64,000 nt of DNA, taken from the NCBI RefSeq assembly GCF_900465315.1, contig NZ_UBIX01000013.1. One strand, given 5' to 3'. The notes below the pieces were generated by a model. The model did no database searches. It saw only the letters and a list, made by a program, of their open reading frames with translations, and had not been told where the DNA came from. The stretch comes from Asaia bogorensis_B (GTDB lineage: Bacteria; Pseudomonadota; Alphaproteobacteria; Acetobacterales; Acetobacteraceae). Shown piece by piece: positions 33,768 to 42,953 of the stretch. The position numbers were made by a program, and so were the translations under genes. Position 1 is the first letter of the stretch. Each line of letters starts with the position of its first letter.

Positions 33768-36704
33768 ATGCATCCCGCATCGGCCCTTTTTTGTCATGTT
33801 CGGCGCATCGCGCGAGGCATCATGCTGGTCGCATTGCTTCTGCCTGCATGGTTCATTGGCCAGGCCAGGGCAGGTAATGCAGACCTTGCGATGCAGAGTT
33901 TCACGCAACGCGATGGCGTGGATAGTTCGTATATATACGGTCTTGCTCAGGACAAGCAGGGCTATCTGTATTTACTTACCCAGAGAGCACTCTATTTCTT
34001 TTCCGGACGCCGCTTTTACAGGATCCACGTTCAGGATGGACCTGGCCAACCCAGCCATGCTGATGGCGTAAGGTTTCTGCCCGATGGCCGGGTCCTCGTC
34101 CTGAAGCGTGGCACACTTGCCATCTCGCAGCGCCAGACAAGCGAACGTGTATCGCCACTCCTGCTGCAATTCAGAAGGGTAGAGCTTGGCCATGTCGGGC
34201 TGGTAAGCAACATTCTTATCGACCATGGGCGTCTGGTCGTCGTGGGTGGTCACGGTGTCTATCTCTGTGACGTCCCGCGAGACGATAGGCTGTCGTGCCC
34301 TGCACAACCGCTCGTCGCTAATCCAAGGACACTTATCTATCAGATCGGGGACGCCGTTTTCCTGCGCGAGCCTGGATGCGTAGTCCTGCACGATCTAAGC
34401 GGTCTGCGCGTGATCAAGCTGCCTTGGGACGCGGAAATATCAGACTCGCCGTTCACACAATCTGACTCTAGCTTTTACGCGCTTCAGACTGATAATCTGC
34501 TCCTCCCGCATCAGGATGGCCACATAGAAAAAGTGCCTGTCGATTGGGCGATCGATCGACAGAGTATTGTCGAACATCCGACATTTGCTGTTGAGACGGA
34601 TGACGCGACCGTATTTTTTGACGGTACCCGGCTGCGCTACTACAATGGACAGTACTGGAATGTGCCCAATCACGCCCTGGGCCGGGAACAGGACATCCAC
34701 TTCGCCTATATTGATCGCGACCGTCAGCTTTGGACAGTGCAGGATTCGGTCGAGCTCACCAAGCTGATCGGGTGGAGTACGTGGGAAAACCTCGAGCCGG
34801 AAAGTATTCGCTCTGTCTGGTCAGTATTACCTCTTGCGGATGAAAAACTGCTTCTCACGGATCATGGACTTTATGAATTCCGGCATAACGAGATCGGCGA
34901 ACGTCTGAGAGACGGAAATTTCTTCTTCGGGCTGCCGGACGGAAAGTCTGGATACTGGTTGCCCGTAGATGACCGTGACCTCCTGCACTGTCTTTTCCAG
35001 GCAGAGCATCTGATCTGCAATCAGAAACTGCCAATCAGGAGGATACTTGGTCTGGTCGCGTCGATACGCGACGACAAGCTCTGGATCGCCTCGGACGAGG
35101 GGTTGCTCGAAGTGCCGCAGAATGCCGTGGCAGCGCCGGATATCGCGGTAGATGAAGCGGGAAGGCCGCTCAATAGATCGGCCAGTGCCATAACGTTGCG
35201 AGATGATGGCACACCCTGGGCCATCATAGGGAACGCGCTTTACCGTCGCACGGACACAGGGCGATGGTCTCCTGTCTTGACGCATTGGGCTAATGGGCGC
35301 GATTTCTCGCCATTGACGATGATATTCACCTCCCACGATGATCTGTGGGTAGGGGGGCTGCGTGCCCGTGCCGGGCTCGTGCATATTCATCTCGATGGTA
35401 ACCGTATTGGCAATACGAGGCAGATTGGTGCCCAGTGTACAGGGTCGCAGATCATCTTCAGCCTGCTCTGGGACCATCACAAGCGGCTATGGGTCGGTAC
35501 CGAAAATGGTCTCGCGGTCTTTGACGGGCGGCAGTGGTTACGATTGACGCGTGATGATGGGTTGATTTCAGCCAACATCAACCAGCAAGGCTTGACCGAG
35601 GATACGGACGGTTCGATCTGGGTCACCACGACGCGTGGTGTTTCGCATCTGATGCATCCTGATCATTTTTTTGAGCCGACCGATCTCAAACCAGTCTTTA
35701 TCGAGGCCAGACTTGGAGAGCAGGTGCTTCCCGAGCATGCTGTGCCATTCACGCGTGATCCCTTGGTAGTCACCCTTGGGACCCTCAATACGGCGCTCGC
35801 CTCGACGACCTATTTCAGATACCGCCTTGAGGGAGTGGACCAGGACTGGATCACGTCAACAACCGGAGAGATACGTTACAACTTCGTTCCGCCAGGTCAT
35901 TCGCGCCTGATCGTTCAGGCGATCAACGACAACAGGAATATCGTCTCCCGGCCGATCGTGCTGCTTATCAGAATGCAGCGCCCCTGGTGGATGGCATGGC
36001 CGTTGATCGTTCTGTATATCGCTGCGGTCGTGATACTCCCGTACGTCCTGAACCGTGTCCGGTTTCGCTACCTGCTTAAGCGGCAGAGGCGCTTGGAGGC
36101 GCTGGTCAACGAACGTACGGTCGAGATGCGTGCTGCGCAGGCTGCCTTGGAGCAGCAGGCGAGACAGGACGGACTGACACGACTCATGAACCGTCGTACC
36201 GCAGAGGCGAGCGTATTGCGACTGCTCGAGCGACTGGGACAGCCCGATTTCGAGGGCGAACATCGCTCATTGACTCTCGCGTTGTTCGACGTCGACTACT
36301 TCAAGTCGATCAACGACACGTTCGGGCATACGATAGGCGATGAGATACTGGCTGAGATCGGCGCTCGCCTTCTGCGTGACAAGCAGCCCGAAGAGATTAT
36401 CGGACGATACGGCGGCGAAGAATTTTTGATTGTCATCCAGGGCGATATGCCAACATCGTTTCGTCGCGTCGAGGCGTTGCTTGCCGGACTAAGCAACGAG
36501 CCTTTCGAAACCAAGGTTGGTGCGTTGGCTATCGGATGCAGCGCCGGACTGGCACGTAGCGTGCCTGAAATCGAAACCCCTCGTGAGATCTGGATGGAAG
36601 CCCTCGAGCGGGCCGATCAGGCTCTTTATCGTGCCAAACTCGAAGGGCGGGGACGTCTTGTTGTCAGTGAACAAGACCAAGACGATGAGGACTATCAAGA
36701 CTGA
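33768..36704 (+). CDS. Beta-propeller/Y_Y_Y sensor diguanylate cyclase
   Basis: 978 residues. A signal or anchor segment (ARGIMLVALLLPAWFIGQARA) is followed by a long periplasmic region of Reg_prop-type propeller blades (for example KRLWVGTENGLAVFDGRQW near residue 570), a Y_Y_Y domain (YRLEGVDQDW), a membrane helix near residues 740-761, a short coiled coil and a GGDEF domain with RYGGEEF (GGEEF at 882-886) and FDVDYFKSINDTFGH. It should make c-di-GMP in response to a periplasmic ligand. The inhibitory I-site (RxxD before GGEEF) is missing: the residues there read QPEE. ATG 33768 follows AGAGGG; a GTG at 33693 is also in frame. Its 3' end overlaps apaG by 41 bp. Confidence 0.88.
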   Translation: MHPASALFCHVRRIARGIMLVALLLPAWFIGQARAGNADLAMQSFTQRDGVDSSYIYGLAQDKQGYLYLLTQRALYFFSGRRFYRIHVQDGPGQPSHADGVRFLPDGRVLVLKRGTLAISQRQTSERVSPLLLQFRRVELGHVGLVSNILIDHGRLVVVGGHGVYLCDVPRDDRLSCPAQPLVANPRTLIYQIGDAVFLREPGCVVLHDLSGLRVIKLPWDAEISDSPFTQSDSSFYALQTDNLLLPHQDGHIEKVPVDWAIDRQSIVEHPTFAVETDDATVFFDGTRLRYYNGQYWNVPNHALGREQDIHFAYIDRDRQLWTVQDSVELTKLIGWSTWENLEPESIRSVWSVLPLADEKLLLTDHGLYEFRHNEIGERLRDGNFFFGLPDGKSGYWLPVDDRDLLHCLFQAEHLICNQKLPIRRILGLVASIRDDKLWIASDEGLLEVPQNAVAAPDIAVDEAGRPLNRSASAITLRDDGTPWAIIGNALYRRTDTGRWSPVLTHWANGRDFSPLTMIFTSHDDLWVGGLRARAGLVHIHLDGNRIGNTRQIGAQCTGSQIIFSLLWDHHKRLWVGTENGLAVFDGRQWLRLTRDDGLISANINQQGLTEDTDGSIWVTTTRGVSHLMHPDHFFEPTDLKPVFIEARLGEQVLPEHAVPFTRDPLVVTLGTLNTALASTTYFRYRLEGVDQDWITSTTGEIRYNFVPPGHSRLIVQAINDNRNIVSRPIVLLIRMQRPWWMAWPLIVLYIAAVVILPYVLNRVRFRYLLKRQRRLEALVNERTVEMRAAQAALEQQARQDGLTRLMNRRTAEASVLRLLERLGQPDFEGEHRSLTLALFDVDYFKSINDTFGHTIGDEILAEIGARLLRDKQPEEIIGRYGGEEFLIVIQGDMPTSFRRVEALLAGLSNEPFETKVGALAIGCSAGLARSVPEIETPREIWMEALERADQALYRAKLEGRGRLVVSEQDQDDEDYQD

Positions 36705-37137
36705 AAGCAGGAATGGTGACCTCGAAGCGTTCACCCGTGGCGGGCACGATCATGTGGTACATTCCGCGCATGAAGCCACACGCTGTGGGCAGGGCCACGC
36801 CAGATGTGTATTCAAAAACTTCCTGTGCGATAAGAATGGGCTGCTCTCCGATCACGCCATCGCCATGAATATGGTCGGTCTTGCCGCGTCCGTCTGTGAT
36901 TTCCCAGAACCTGGTCAGGAGCTGGATCGTCTCGCTGCCGCCATTCTCGATCCGGATATGATAGGCCCAGGCAAAATGATGGTCTTCCGGCTGGGATTGG
37001 TCCTCAAGCCAGAAAGTGCGCACGGAGACAGTCACCCCCTGGGTTGTGGCCTCGTAGCGAGGCGCAGCTTCAATGGCTTCGGCAAGGCTCGCTTCAGGAT
37101 CGGCCACGAGGCGGGGAGGGGCAGGCTTTTGCGACAT
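36664..37137 (-). CDS. apaG: ApaG family protein
   Basis: 157 residues with the ApaG (DUF525) fibronectin-like fold: VTVSVRTFWLEDQSQPEDHHFAW-type start, then FAWAYHIRIENGG, LLTRFWEITDGRGKTDHIHG, GVIGEQPILIAQEVFEYTSG and FMRGMYHMI. The cellular function of bacterial ApaG is not settled. The start at 37137 is the Met just before the conserved domain; a TTG at 37173 would add 12 residues. It is 36 bp downstream of metZ and its end overlaps the end of the opposing GGDEF gene. Confidence 0.9.
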   Translation of the reverse strand: MSQKPAPPRLVADPEASLAEAIEAAPRYEATTQGVTVSVRTFWLEDQSQPEDHHFAWAYHIRIENGGSETIQLLTRFWEITDGRGKTDHIHGDGVIGEQPILIAQEVFEYTSGVALPTACGFMRGMYHMIVPATGERFEVTIPAFSLDSPHRLGLVH

Positions 37138-37173
37138 GCCCGCCTTGTAGGCCGATGAAGCGCCGGAAAGCAA

Positions 37174-38361
37174 TCAGGCTTTGAGCGCAGCAAGCCCTCG
37201 CTGAAGATCTGCAATCAGGTCGCTGGCATCTTCAAGCCCTACCGAGAGACGGATGGCGCCATCCGTAATCCCGAGTTTGGCCCGCTCGGCTGCATCGACC
37301 TTGGAGTGTGTCGTCGTGGCGGGATGGGTGGCGAGAGACCGTGCATCCCCCAGATTGTTTGAGATCGCAATCAGCCTAAACGCATTGAGAAAGCGGAACG
37401 CTGCCTCACGGCCGCCCTCGACTTCAAACGCGACCAGTGAGCCACCATTGAGCATCTGCTTTTCAACCAGGGCGCGCTGGGGGTGAGAGGCAAGGCCAGG
37501 ATACGCAACACGGGCGATACCCGGCTGGTTCTCGAGGAATTTTGCCACTTCGCTGGCATTGTGGGCCATGGCGTTGACGCGCAGCGGGAGCGTTTCAAGC
37601 CCCTTGAGCAGCACCCACGCATTGAACGGTGAAAGGGCGTTGCCTGTATTACGGGTGAAGGGCTGCAGGACTTCCTCAATCCACTGCTTGCGGCCCAGAA
37701 CAGCGCCACCAAGAACGCGGCCCTGCCCATCGATATGCTTTGTGCAGGAATACAGAACCACGTCAGCCCCAAGGGCCAGAGGCTTCTGCCCGACCGGTGA
37801 GGCAAACACGTTATCGACCATCAGCAGGGCACCGGCCTTGTGTGCGAGATCGGCAATGCGTTCGATGTCCAGCACGTCGAGCATCGGATTCGAGGGGCTT
37901 TCGATCAGCACGGCACCGGTTGGCTGCGAAAGCGCTGCCTCCCACCCCGCCCAGTCATCACCATCGACAAGCACAGTCTCGATGCCGTAGCGCGGCAGCA
38001 GATTGGTCACGATCCAGTAGCACGAGCCGAACAGGGCGCGGGACGCGACCACACGGTCTCCCTGTTTCAGATGGGATAGCAGGGCGGATGAGACCGCCCC
38101 CATGCCACTGGCTGTCACGATGCAGGCCTCGGCTCCTTCCAGCAGGGCAAGGCGTGACTGGAGGGCATCGGTCGTAGGATTACCGAAGCGGGAATACTGG
38201 TAATGGGTGACGTCGCCGGTGAATGTGGCGGCCGCCTGCTCGGCGCTGTCATAGACAAACCCCGAGGTGAGGAAGATGGCTTCGCTGGTTTCGCCATGTT
38301 CGGTACGGCTGACATCCTCGTGCAACAGACGTGTCGAGGGGCCGAAATTATTTTGAGTCAT
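37174..38361 (-). CDS. metZ: O-succinylhomoserine sulfhydrylase MetZ
   Basis: 395 residues of the Cys/Met PLP-dependent family. Signatures: GFVYDSAEQAAATFTG, YSRFGNPTTDALQSRLALLE, and the PLP site VLYSCTKHIDGQGRVLGG with Lys208. The overall pattern matches MetZ, which makes homocysteine from O-succinylhomoserine and sulfide. The start at 38361 (MTQNNFGPSTRLLHEDV) is where family similarity begins; the open frame runs further up through the leader. A SAM-II riboswitch about 85 nt upstream implies repression by S-adenosylmethionine. Confidence 0.92.
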   Translation of the reverse strand: MTQNNFGPSTRLLHEDVSRTEHGETSEAIFLTSGFVYDSAEQAAATFTGDVTHYQYSRFGNPTTDALQSRLALLEGAEACIVTASGMGAVSSALLSHLKQGDRVVASRALFGSCYWIVTNLLPRYGIETVLVDGDDWAGWEAALSQPTGAVLIESPSNPMLDVLDIERIADLAHKAGALLMVDNVFASPVGQKPLALGADVVLYSCTKHIDGQGRVLGGAVLGRKQWIEEVLQPFTRNTGNALSPFNAWVLLKGLETLPLRVNAMAHNASEVAKFLENQPGIARVAYPGLASHPQRALVEKQMLNGGSLVAFEVEGGREAAFRFLNAFRLIAISNNLGDARSLATHPATTTHSKVDAAERAKLGITDGAIRLSVGLEDASDLIADLQRGLAALKA

Positions 38362-38445
38362 GGGATGGAAACGCTCCAAAATGCACCGTGATCCGTAGGG
38401 TGCGATTCTGGCCGTGGAAAACCTGGAGCCAAACTGGTTCCGGGC

Positions 38446-38500
38446 CTCTTTAGCGCTGTTGTTTAGCCTCGCCGCAATCCGGCCGTTCAAATCGCGAGGG
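38446..38500 (-). promoter_or_regulatory. SAM-II riboswitch upstream of metZ
   Basis: On the minus strand the leader has a perfect 6-bp P1 stem (38494-38499 with 38467-38472), the conserved GATTTGA just after the 5' arm, GGATTGC before the 3' arm, and a distal GCTAAAG (38448-38454) able to form the pseudoknot, followed by AGG. This is the SAM-II (metA/metZ) aptamer layout of alphaproteobacteria. It is in the right place to sense S-adenosylmethionine and lower metZ expression. Confidence 0.88.
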
Positions 38501-38611
38501 TCTTGCCGCTTGCGGCACCACGGTTGCGACTATGCGCAAAGGCTGTGTCGGTCGTCAACCGGCAGTAGGATGATTGCATCGCGCAAGCGACTGGGATAGA
38601 AGGGCACCGTT

Positions 38612-38685
38612 GCGGGTGTAGTTCAATGGTAGAACGGCAGCTTCCCAAGCTGCATACGAGGGTTCGATTCCCTTCACCCGCTCCA
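38612..38685 (+). tRNA. tRNA-Gly (anticodon CCC)
   Basis: A 74-nt cloverleaf: acceptor GCGGGTG with CACCCGC, D-loop with TTCAATGGTAGAA, anticodon stem GCAGC/GCTGC with loop TTCCCAA (anticodon CCC), T-arm AGGGTTCGATTCCCT, discriminator T and encoded CCA at 38683-38685. Confidence 0.97.
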
Positions 38686-38711
38686 ATTCCCCGAAAAACT
38701 GGGTGCAGAGA

Positions 38712-39290
38712 CTAGCCGCGAAGAAGCTTTTTCTTCGGGGCTTCGTCATTCTTGTCCCTGCTGTCCTTGTCTGTCTTTTGCGGTGCCGGCGCCGTGACGG
38801 GCGCACCGTCCTGATAGGCTGTTCCGTTCCAGGTCCAGCGATCATTCATGTCGATCAGTAGATCATGCATGCCATTGTGACGGCTCGACAGGACAGAAAT
38901 GGCCCCGCTTACCGAGTCGAGCACAAGCTTCCAGCCACCTTTGTGACGCAGATAGACCGAAGTGGAACAGCCCGCCGAGCCGCAGAGACGGGCGGATTGC
39001 AGTTGCACGAAAAGTGCCATGTCGCCCCGGTCTGTCGAGAGCGGGGCCGAGGCAACCAGAACGACAGGCTGGTCATCATGTTTGGCGGCATCGGCCAGAT
39101 CGCCCGCGCTCAGTTGGCGGGCCTCCTGATCGAGATTGGTGCCGGGCAATGCTGTGAGGATGACCGGATGCGGCCCACTGCCTGATGCGGATGATTTCTG
39201 ATGCGTCCGGGCCAAGGCAGGTGCTGCCATAAGGCCGGTGATGGCAATACCCGCCAATACCACACGAAAACGCATCGGATTGTCTTTCAT
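38712..39290 (-). CDS. Exported hypothetical protein
   Basis: 192 residues. Signal peptide VVLAGIAITGLMAAPALA, then a domain with LSAGDLADAAKHDDQPVVLV and ARLCGSAGCSTSVYL, a closely spaced Cys pair that may form a disulfide, and a charged Lys/Asp/Glu tail ending KKKLLRG. No family recognised with certainty. It ends 26 bp from the tRNA gene. Confidence 0.7.
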   Translation of the reverse strand: MKDNPMRFRVVLAGIAITGLMAAPALARTHQKSSASGSGPHPVILTALPGTNLDQEARQLSAGDLADAAKHDDQPVVLVASAPLSTDRGDMALFVQLQSARLCGSAGCSTSVYLRHKGGWKLVLDSVSGAISVLSSRHNGMHDLLIDMNDRWTWNGTAYQDGAPVTAPAPQKTDKDSRDKNDEAPKKKLLRG

Positions 39291-39334
39291 TTTGCCCGCA
39301 CGAATCGCAGAGGCCGTTTTTTCACGCCGGTTTA

Positions 39335-40093
39335 TTACGCATGTCTGAGCGTGACGACCAGTACATCGCGATAGGCCGGGCGGGCGGGGTCTATCGGCTC
39401 GACGGGGGTAACCCCGTGATAGACACGATGGTCATCGACGAGAGCCGTGTCGAGGGGGGACTCGAGCGTGAACGAACCGACTTCCTGACGGTGATCGTCG
39501 TGGATCGTCGTGACGCCCGAAGCGACATTTTCGCGACTGACCATCAGAACGAAAACCCAGTCCACACCATCACGATGCATTCCCTCCGGCGTGGGGCGGC
39601 CCTGGCTGCCGGCCTGGGCCTCGATACGGAACTGATGCACTTCCGCATGCCAGCTATCGGGTTGTGTCGAGGCCGGCGTCATACGCAATGCCAGAAGATG
39701 GGCGGCATTGAGAATGGAAAGCATGACCGGATGCGAGGCAATGGCATCTTCTATAGGGCCAAACCAGCGTTCGATGCCGCCATTGAGCAGGTTGTAATCG
39801 CGGCTCTGATAGTGGGGCTGATGACGCTTGCGGTCGATACGCCCACCCGCCAGGGCATAGGTGGCATAACGCCGTTTGCGATAGCGCCCGCCATCCGCCA
39901 TGTACCGGTCGAGCCCCAGCCGGTTCCAGCTTTCGGCGAAGCGCTCCCAGTCCTCGAAACCGAAAGACTTGAGGAAGGAGCGCATGTCGGGCCCACGCTC
40001 GAAGGCAAAGCCACGCGCCTGCAGCGTGGCGACCATATCATCAAGGCGTTGCGCCTCGGCGGGGGGGAGGGACTGTGACCGTTGCAGGGGCAT
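39335..40093 (-). CDS. 2-oxoglutarate/Fe(II) dioxygenase, amino-acid hydroxylase type
   Basis: 252 residues resembling the 2OG-Fe dioxygenase family that includes free L-isoleucine hydroxylases. The facial triad can be read as His173 and Asp175 in EGMHRDGVDWV and His226 in DDHRVYHGVTPV. The early segment YRKRRYATYAL is also typical. Such enzymes are cytosolic and often hydroxylate free amino acids. The substrate here is unknown. It is probably a single gene, 26 bp after the end of ndh. Confidence 0.82.
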   Translation of the reverse strand: MPLQRSQSLPPAEAQRLDDMVATLQARGFAFERGPDMRSFLKSFGFEDWERFAESWNRLGLDRYMADGGRYRKRRYATYALAGGRIDRKRHQPHYQSRDYNLLNGGIERWFGPIEDAIASHPVMLSILNAAHLLALRMTPASTQPDSWHAEVHQFRIEAQAGSQGRPTPEGMHRDGVDWVFVLMVSRENVASGVTTIHDDHRQEVGSFTLESPLDTALVDDHRVYHGVTPVEPIDPARPAYRDVLVVTLRHA

Positions 40094-40119
40094 GAATCGA
40101 GACTACCGTTGATCGGGTG

Positions 40120-41355
40120 TTACTGGTCCAGACGAGGGCGGGTCGGGTTCAGATGAGCCTTGAGGAAGGCAGCCGTCCCGCGGGCCAGACCCATGACGCC
40201 AATCTGATGCTGACGGAAGATCAGATCATGAAGCCATCTCGGGGCGAGGCCACGCAGGAAGCCGCCACCGAAACTCGTCGAGGCACCAACCATGCCCCAC
40301 CCGTTATAGTCTCCCAGAGACACGACCGCACCACGGTCGCGGTAAACAAATGTCGAGGGCTCGCGGCCCTGAGCAATGACCGGTATGGCGCGGCCAAGAT
40401 AGATGCCCTGCTGGCGGGCAACCTGTGCTGTAGCGGGAAGCGGGGCGTCATTGATACGCGCGCAGTCGCCCAGGGCAAAAATCGACGTATCGCTCGTGGA
40501 CTGCATGTGATGGTTCACGACAAGCTGGCCGCCGCGGGCAATTTCCAGCCCCTCGAACAGTTCGGTTGCAGCACTGGCGCGCACACCGGCAGCCCATACA
40601 CGCAGCGAGGCCGGAATGACGCGCCCGTCCTTGAGGTGAAACCCTTCCTCATCCACTGACGTCACCATGGCCTCGGTCAGAACGGACACGCCCAGAGCCT
40701 CAAGCTGCTTGCGCGCATCGTTTGAAACGCGCTCGGGGAAGGCGGGGAGAATACGCTTGCCTGTCTCGATCAGGGAGAGGCGCAGCACGTTGCGTCTTGC
40801 ATCCTTGCCATAACCGGGGGCGAGATCGATGGCGCTGCACAGTTCGGCGGCGAGCTGCGTGCCGGTTGCGCCACCGCCGACAATACCGACCTCCAGCTTG
40901 CGGTTGCTGGCCGCTGCATCACGGAAAGCTGCCCGGAATTTCTCATGGAACGAGCTTGCATCGGGCAGTGAATCGATGAAGGTGCAGTTCGCCATAACGC
41001 CCGTGATACCGAAATCATTCGAGCGCGAGCCAAGCGAGACCACCAGCATGTCGTAGGGGACGATCTCGTCATTCGCGAGGCGTATCTCGTGCTTCTCACG
41101 GTCAACGCTGCTCAGCGAACTCTGGATGAAGCGGAAGCCGAAACGGCGGCTGGCCTCCACAAAGGTCGTACAATCCCGCGTTTCCTCACCCGTACCCGCT
41201 GCAAATTCGTGCAGCATGGGTTTCCAGTAATGGACGGCGCCCTTGTCGATCAGCGTGGTTTCGATGTTGCGATGGCGGCCGCGACCGAGGGTCATCGCTG
41301 TTTCCATCCCGGCAACACCGCCGCCGATGATGACCACGCGAAATCCATTAGCCAT
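40120..41355 (-). CDS. ndh: Type II NADH dehydrogenase
   Basis: 411 residues of the NDH-2 family: FAD-binding VVIIGGGVAGMETAMTLG at the N-terminus, a second dinucleotide site VGIVGGGATGTQLAAELC, and the quinone-site-type motif AQVARQQGIYLGRAI. It oxidises NADH at the membrane surface and reduces ubiquinone without proton pumping, the main NADH route in acetic acid bacteria. The C-terminal helical segment serves as membrane attachment in the family. No nearby partner gene. Confidence 0.9.
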   Translation of the reverse strand: MANGFRVVIIGGGVAGMETAMTLGRGRHRNIETTLIDKGAVHYWKPMLHEFAAGTGEETRDCTTFVEASRRFGFRFIQSSLSSVDREKHEIRLANDEIVPYDMLVVSLGSRSNDFGITGVMANCTFIDSLPDASSFHEKFRAAFRDAAASNRKLEVGIVGGGATGTQLAAELCSAIDLAPGYGKDARRNVLRLSLIETGKRILPAFPERVSNDARKQLEALGVSVLTEAMVTSVDEEGFHLKDGRVIPASLRVWAAGVRASAATELFEGLEIARGGQLVVNHHMQSTSDTSIFALGDCARINDAPLPATAQVARQQGIYLGRAIPVIAQGREPSTFVYRDRGAVVSLGDYNGWGMVGASTSFGGGFLRGLAPRWLHDLIFRQHQIGVMGLARGTAAFLKAHLNPTRPRLDQ

Positions 41356-41636
41356 GAAGTTTCCTCCGCAGTGTCGTCCGGGCAGAAATTACGACACTGA
41401 TATGATTGCTCTTGTTGTGAGCGCGTCTCGCTCTCAACCCATAATGTGGGAGCAATCAACGCGGTCGTCCAGACGCGAGATGCGTCGCAGCGATCAAAAA
41501 AGGACGACTACGGTACTAAATCAGAAAAGGATGAGGCGCAATGCCGCGCGCAAGCACAGAGAAGGGGCGCAGACGCTGTTGAACAGAGGTCCGTCCGCTG
41601 GATTCGGGAGAGGGAGGGGAGCGCCTAAGCGCTCGG
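41356..41636. other. Intergenic stretch without a supported gene
   Basis: The region upstream of ndh and downstream of argJ is 362 bp in all. Apart from the hairpins nearest argJ and a short GCGC-CTAA-GCGC repeat near 41621-41632, I see no gene or conserved signal. It should contain the ndh promoter. Confidence 0.5.
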
Positions 41637-41708
41637 GCTCCAGCGGTCGCGCAGAAGAGGACCGCTGGAGCGAAGGCCGCCATGCTGGGCCCGGTTGGCG
41701 GGCCCAGC
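41637..41708 (-). terminator. Two strong hairpins after argJ
   Basis: The first has 12 perfect pairs (41637-41648 with 41660-41671, 11-nt loop); the second has 9 perfect pairs (41684-41692 with 41700-41708, 7-nt loop). They begin 10 bp after the argJ stop. No T-run follows, so they may protect the 3' end or end transcription with Rho. Confidence 0.5.
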
Positions 41709-41717
41709 GGTCGTGGT

Positions 41718-42953
41718 TCAGCTCCGGTAGGAGCCGTTGATGTCGATATAACCGTGGGTCAGATCACAGCTCCAGATCTGTGCGTGGCCATTGGCCAGCC
41801 CGAGATCGATCTGGATATCGATGTCCTGACCCTTCATGTGGGCCACCACGGGGGTTTCATCATAGCCTTCGACAACCGTTCCCTGTCGGGCAATCCAGAC
41901 ATTGCCGATGGCGACGGAGAGTGTGTCGCGATTGGCTGGCTCACCGCTCTTGCCAACGGCCATGACGACGCGGCCCCAGTTGGCGTCCTCACCGGCAATA
42001 GCCGTCTTGACCAGCGGGGAGTTACCAACGGCGAGCGCGATCTTCTTGGCCGATTCGTCCGAAACGGCACCGCTCACACGCACCGTGAACATCCTCGTTG
42101 CCCCTTCACCGTCACGAACGACCATCAGGGCCAGTTCGAGCAGCAGGGAATCGAGGGCTTCACGGAAAGCCGCCAGTGCCGGATCGGTCAGAGACGTGAT
42201 CTCGTCATGATCGGCCTGCGCCGTGGCGAAAACCAGCACCATATCCGATGTCGATGTGTCGGAATCGACCGTAATGGCATTGAAGCTGCGCTCTGTGCCC
42301 TCGCGCAGGAGCGATTGCAGAACGTCGTGGGAAATCGCGGCATCGGTCACCACAAAGCCCAGCATGGTGGCCATGTCGGGCGCGATCATGCCGCTGCCTT
42401 TGGCAATGCCCTGCAGGGTGACGGTCTTGCCCCCGATCTCGACCTGCCTTGTGGCAGCCTTGGGGAAGGTATCAGTGGTCATGATGGCGCGGGCAGCGTC
42501 TTCCCAACCCTCGGGCGAAAGCGCCTCATAGAGCTGAGGCATCGCGTCACTGATGCGCTCGGCATCAAGCGGTTCGCCAATGACGCCGGTGGAGGCAAGA
42601 AACACTTCTGTTGCCGGACAATGCACGACACGCGCAGCGGCGGCAGCCGAGATCTGTGTCGCGATCACGCCAGCACGGCCAGTGAAAACATTGGCATTGC
42701 CCGAATTCACCACCAGCGCACGCGCCTTGCCCTGCGCCAGAGCTGCACGGCTCCAGTCGATGGGAGCGCCAGGGCATTTGCTGCGCGTGAACACGCCCGC
42801 CGCCGTTGTGCCAGGCACGAACTCCATCATCATGAGGTCAGTGCGATCCTTGTAGCGGATCTGTGCGGCAACAGCGCCCAGCCTGACACCAGCTACCGGC
42901 AGAAGGCGCGGCAGGGGTTGGGCGAGGGGGGAGCGGGGGAGGGCTTTTGCCAT
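41718..42953 (-). CDS. argJ: Ornithine acetyltransferase / N-acetylglutamate synthase ArgJ
   Basis: 411 residues. The self-cleavage site KGSGMIAPDMATMLGF is intact; cleavage before Thr196 creates the alpha and beta chains and exposes the nucleophile. Other motifs: LVVNSGNANVFTG and ITVDSDTSTSDM. ArgJ recycles the acetyl group in arginine synthesis. It is on the same strand as, and 139 bp downstream of, the parvulin gene. Confidence 0.95.
   Translation of the reverse strand: MAKALPRSPLAQPLPRLLPVAGVRLGAVAAQIRYKDRTDLMMMEFVPGTTAAGVFTRSKCPGAPIDWSRAALAQGKARALVVNSGNANVFTGRAGVIATQISAAAAARVVHCPATEVFLASTGVIGEPLDAERISDAMPQLYEALSPEGWEDAARAIMTTDTFPKAATRQVEIGGKTVTLQGIAKGSGMIAPDMATMLGFVVTDAAISHDVLQSLLREGTERSFNAITVDSDTSTSDMVLVFATAQADHDEITSLTDPALAAFREALDSLLLELALMVVRDGEGATRMFTVRVSGAVSDESAKKIALAVGNSPLVKTAIAGEDANWGRVVMAVGKSGEPANRDTLSVAIGNVWIARQGTVVEGYDETPVVAHMKGQDIDIQIDLGLANGHAQIWSCDLTHGYIDINGSYRS

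Noticed and set aside
38362..38490. N-terminal extension of metZ through the leader
   Set aside because: The frame is open, but it runs through the riboswitch, and family similarity begins at Met 38361.
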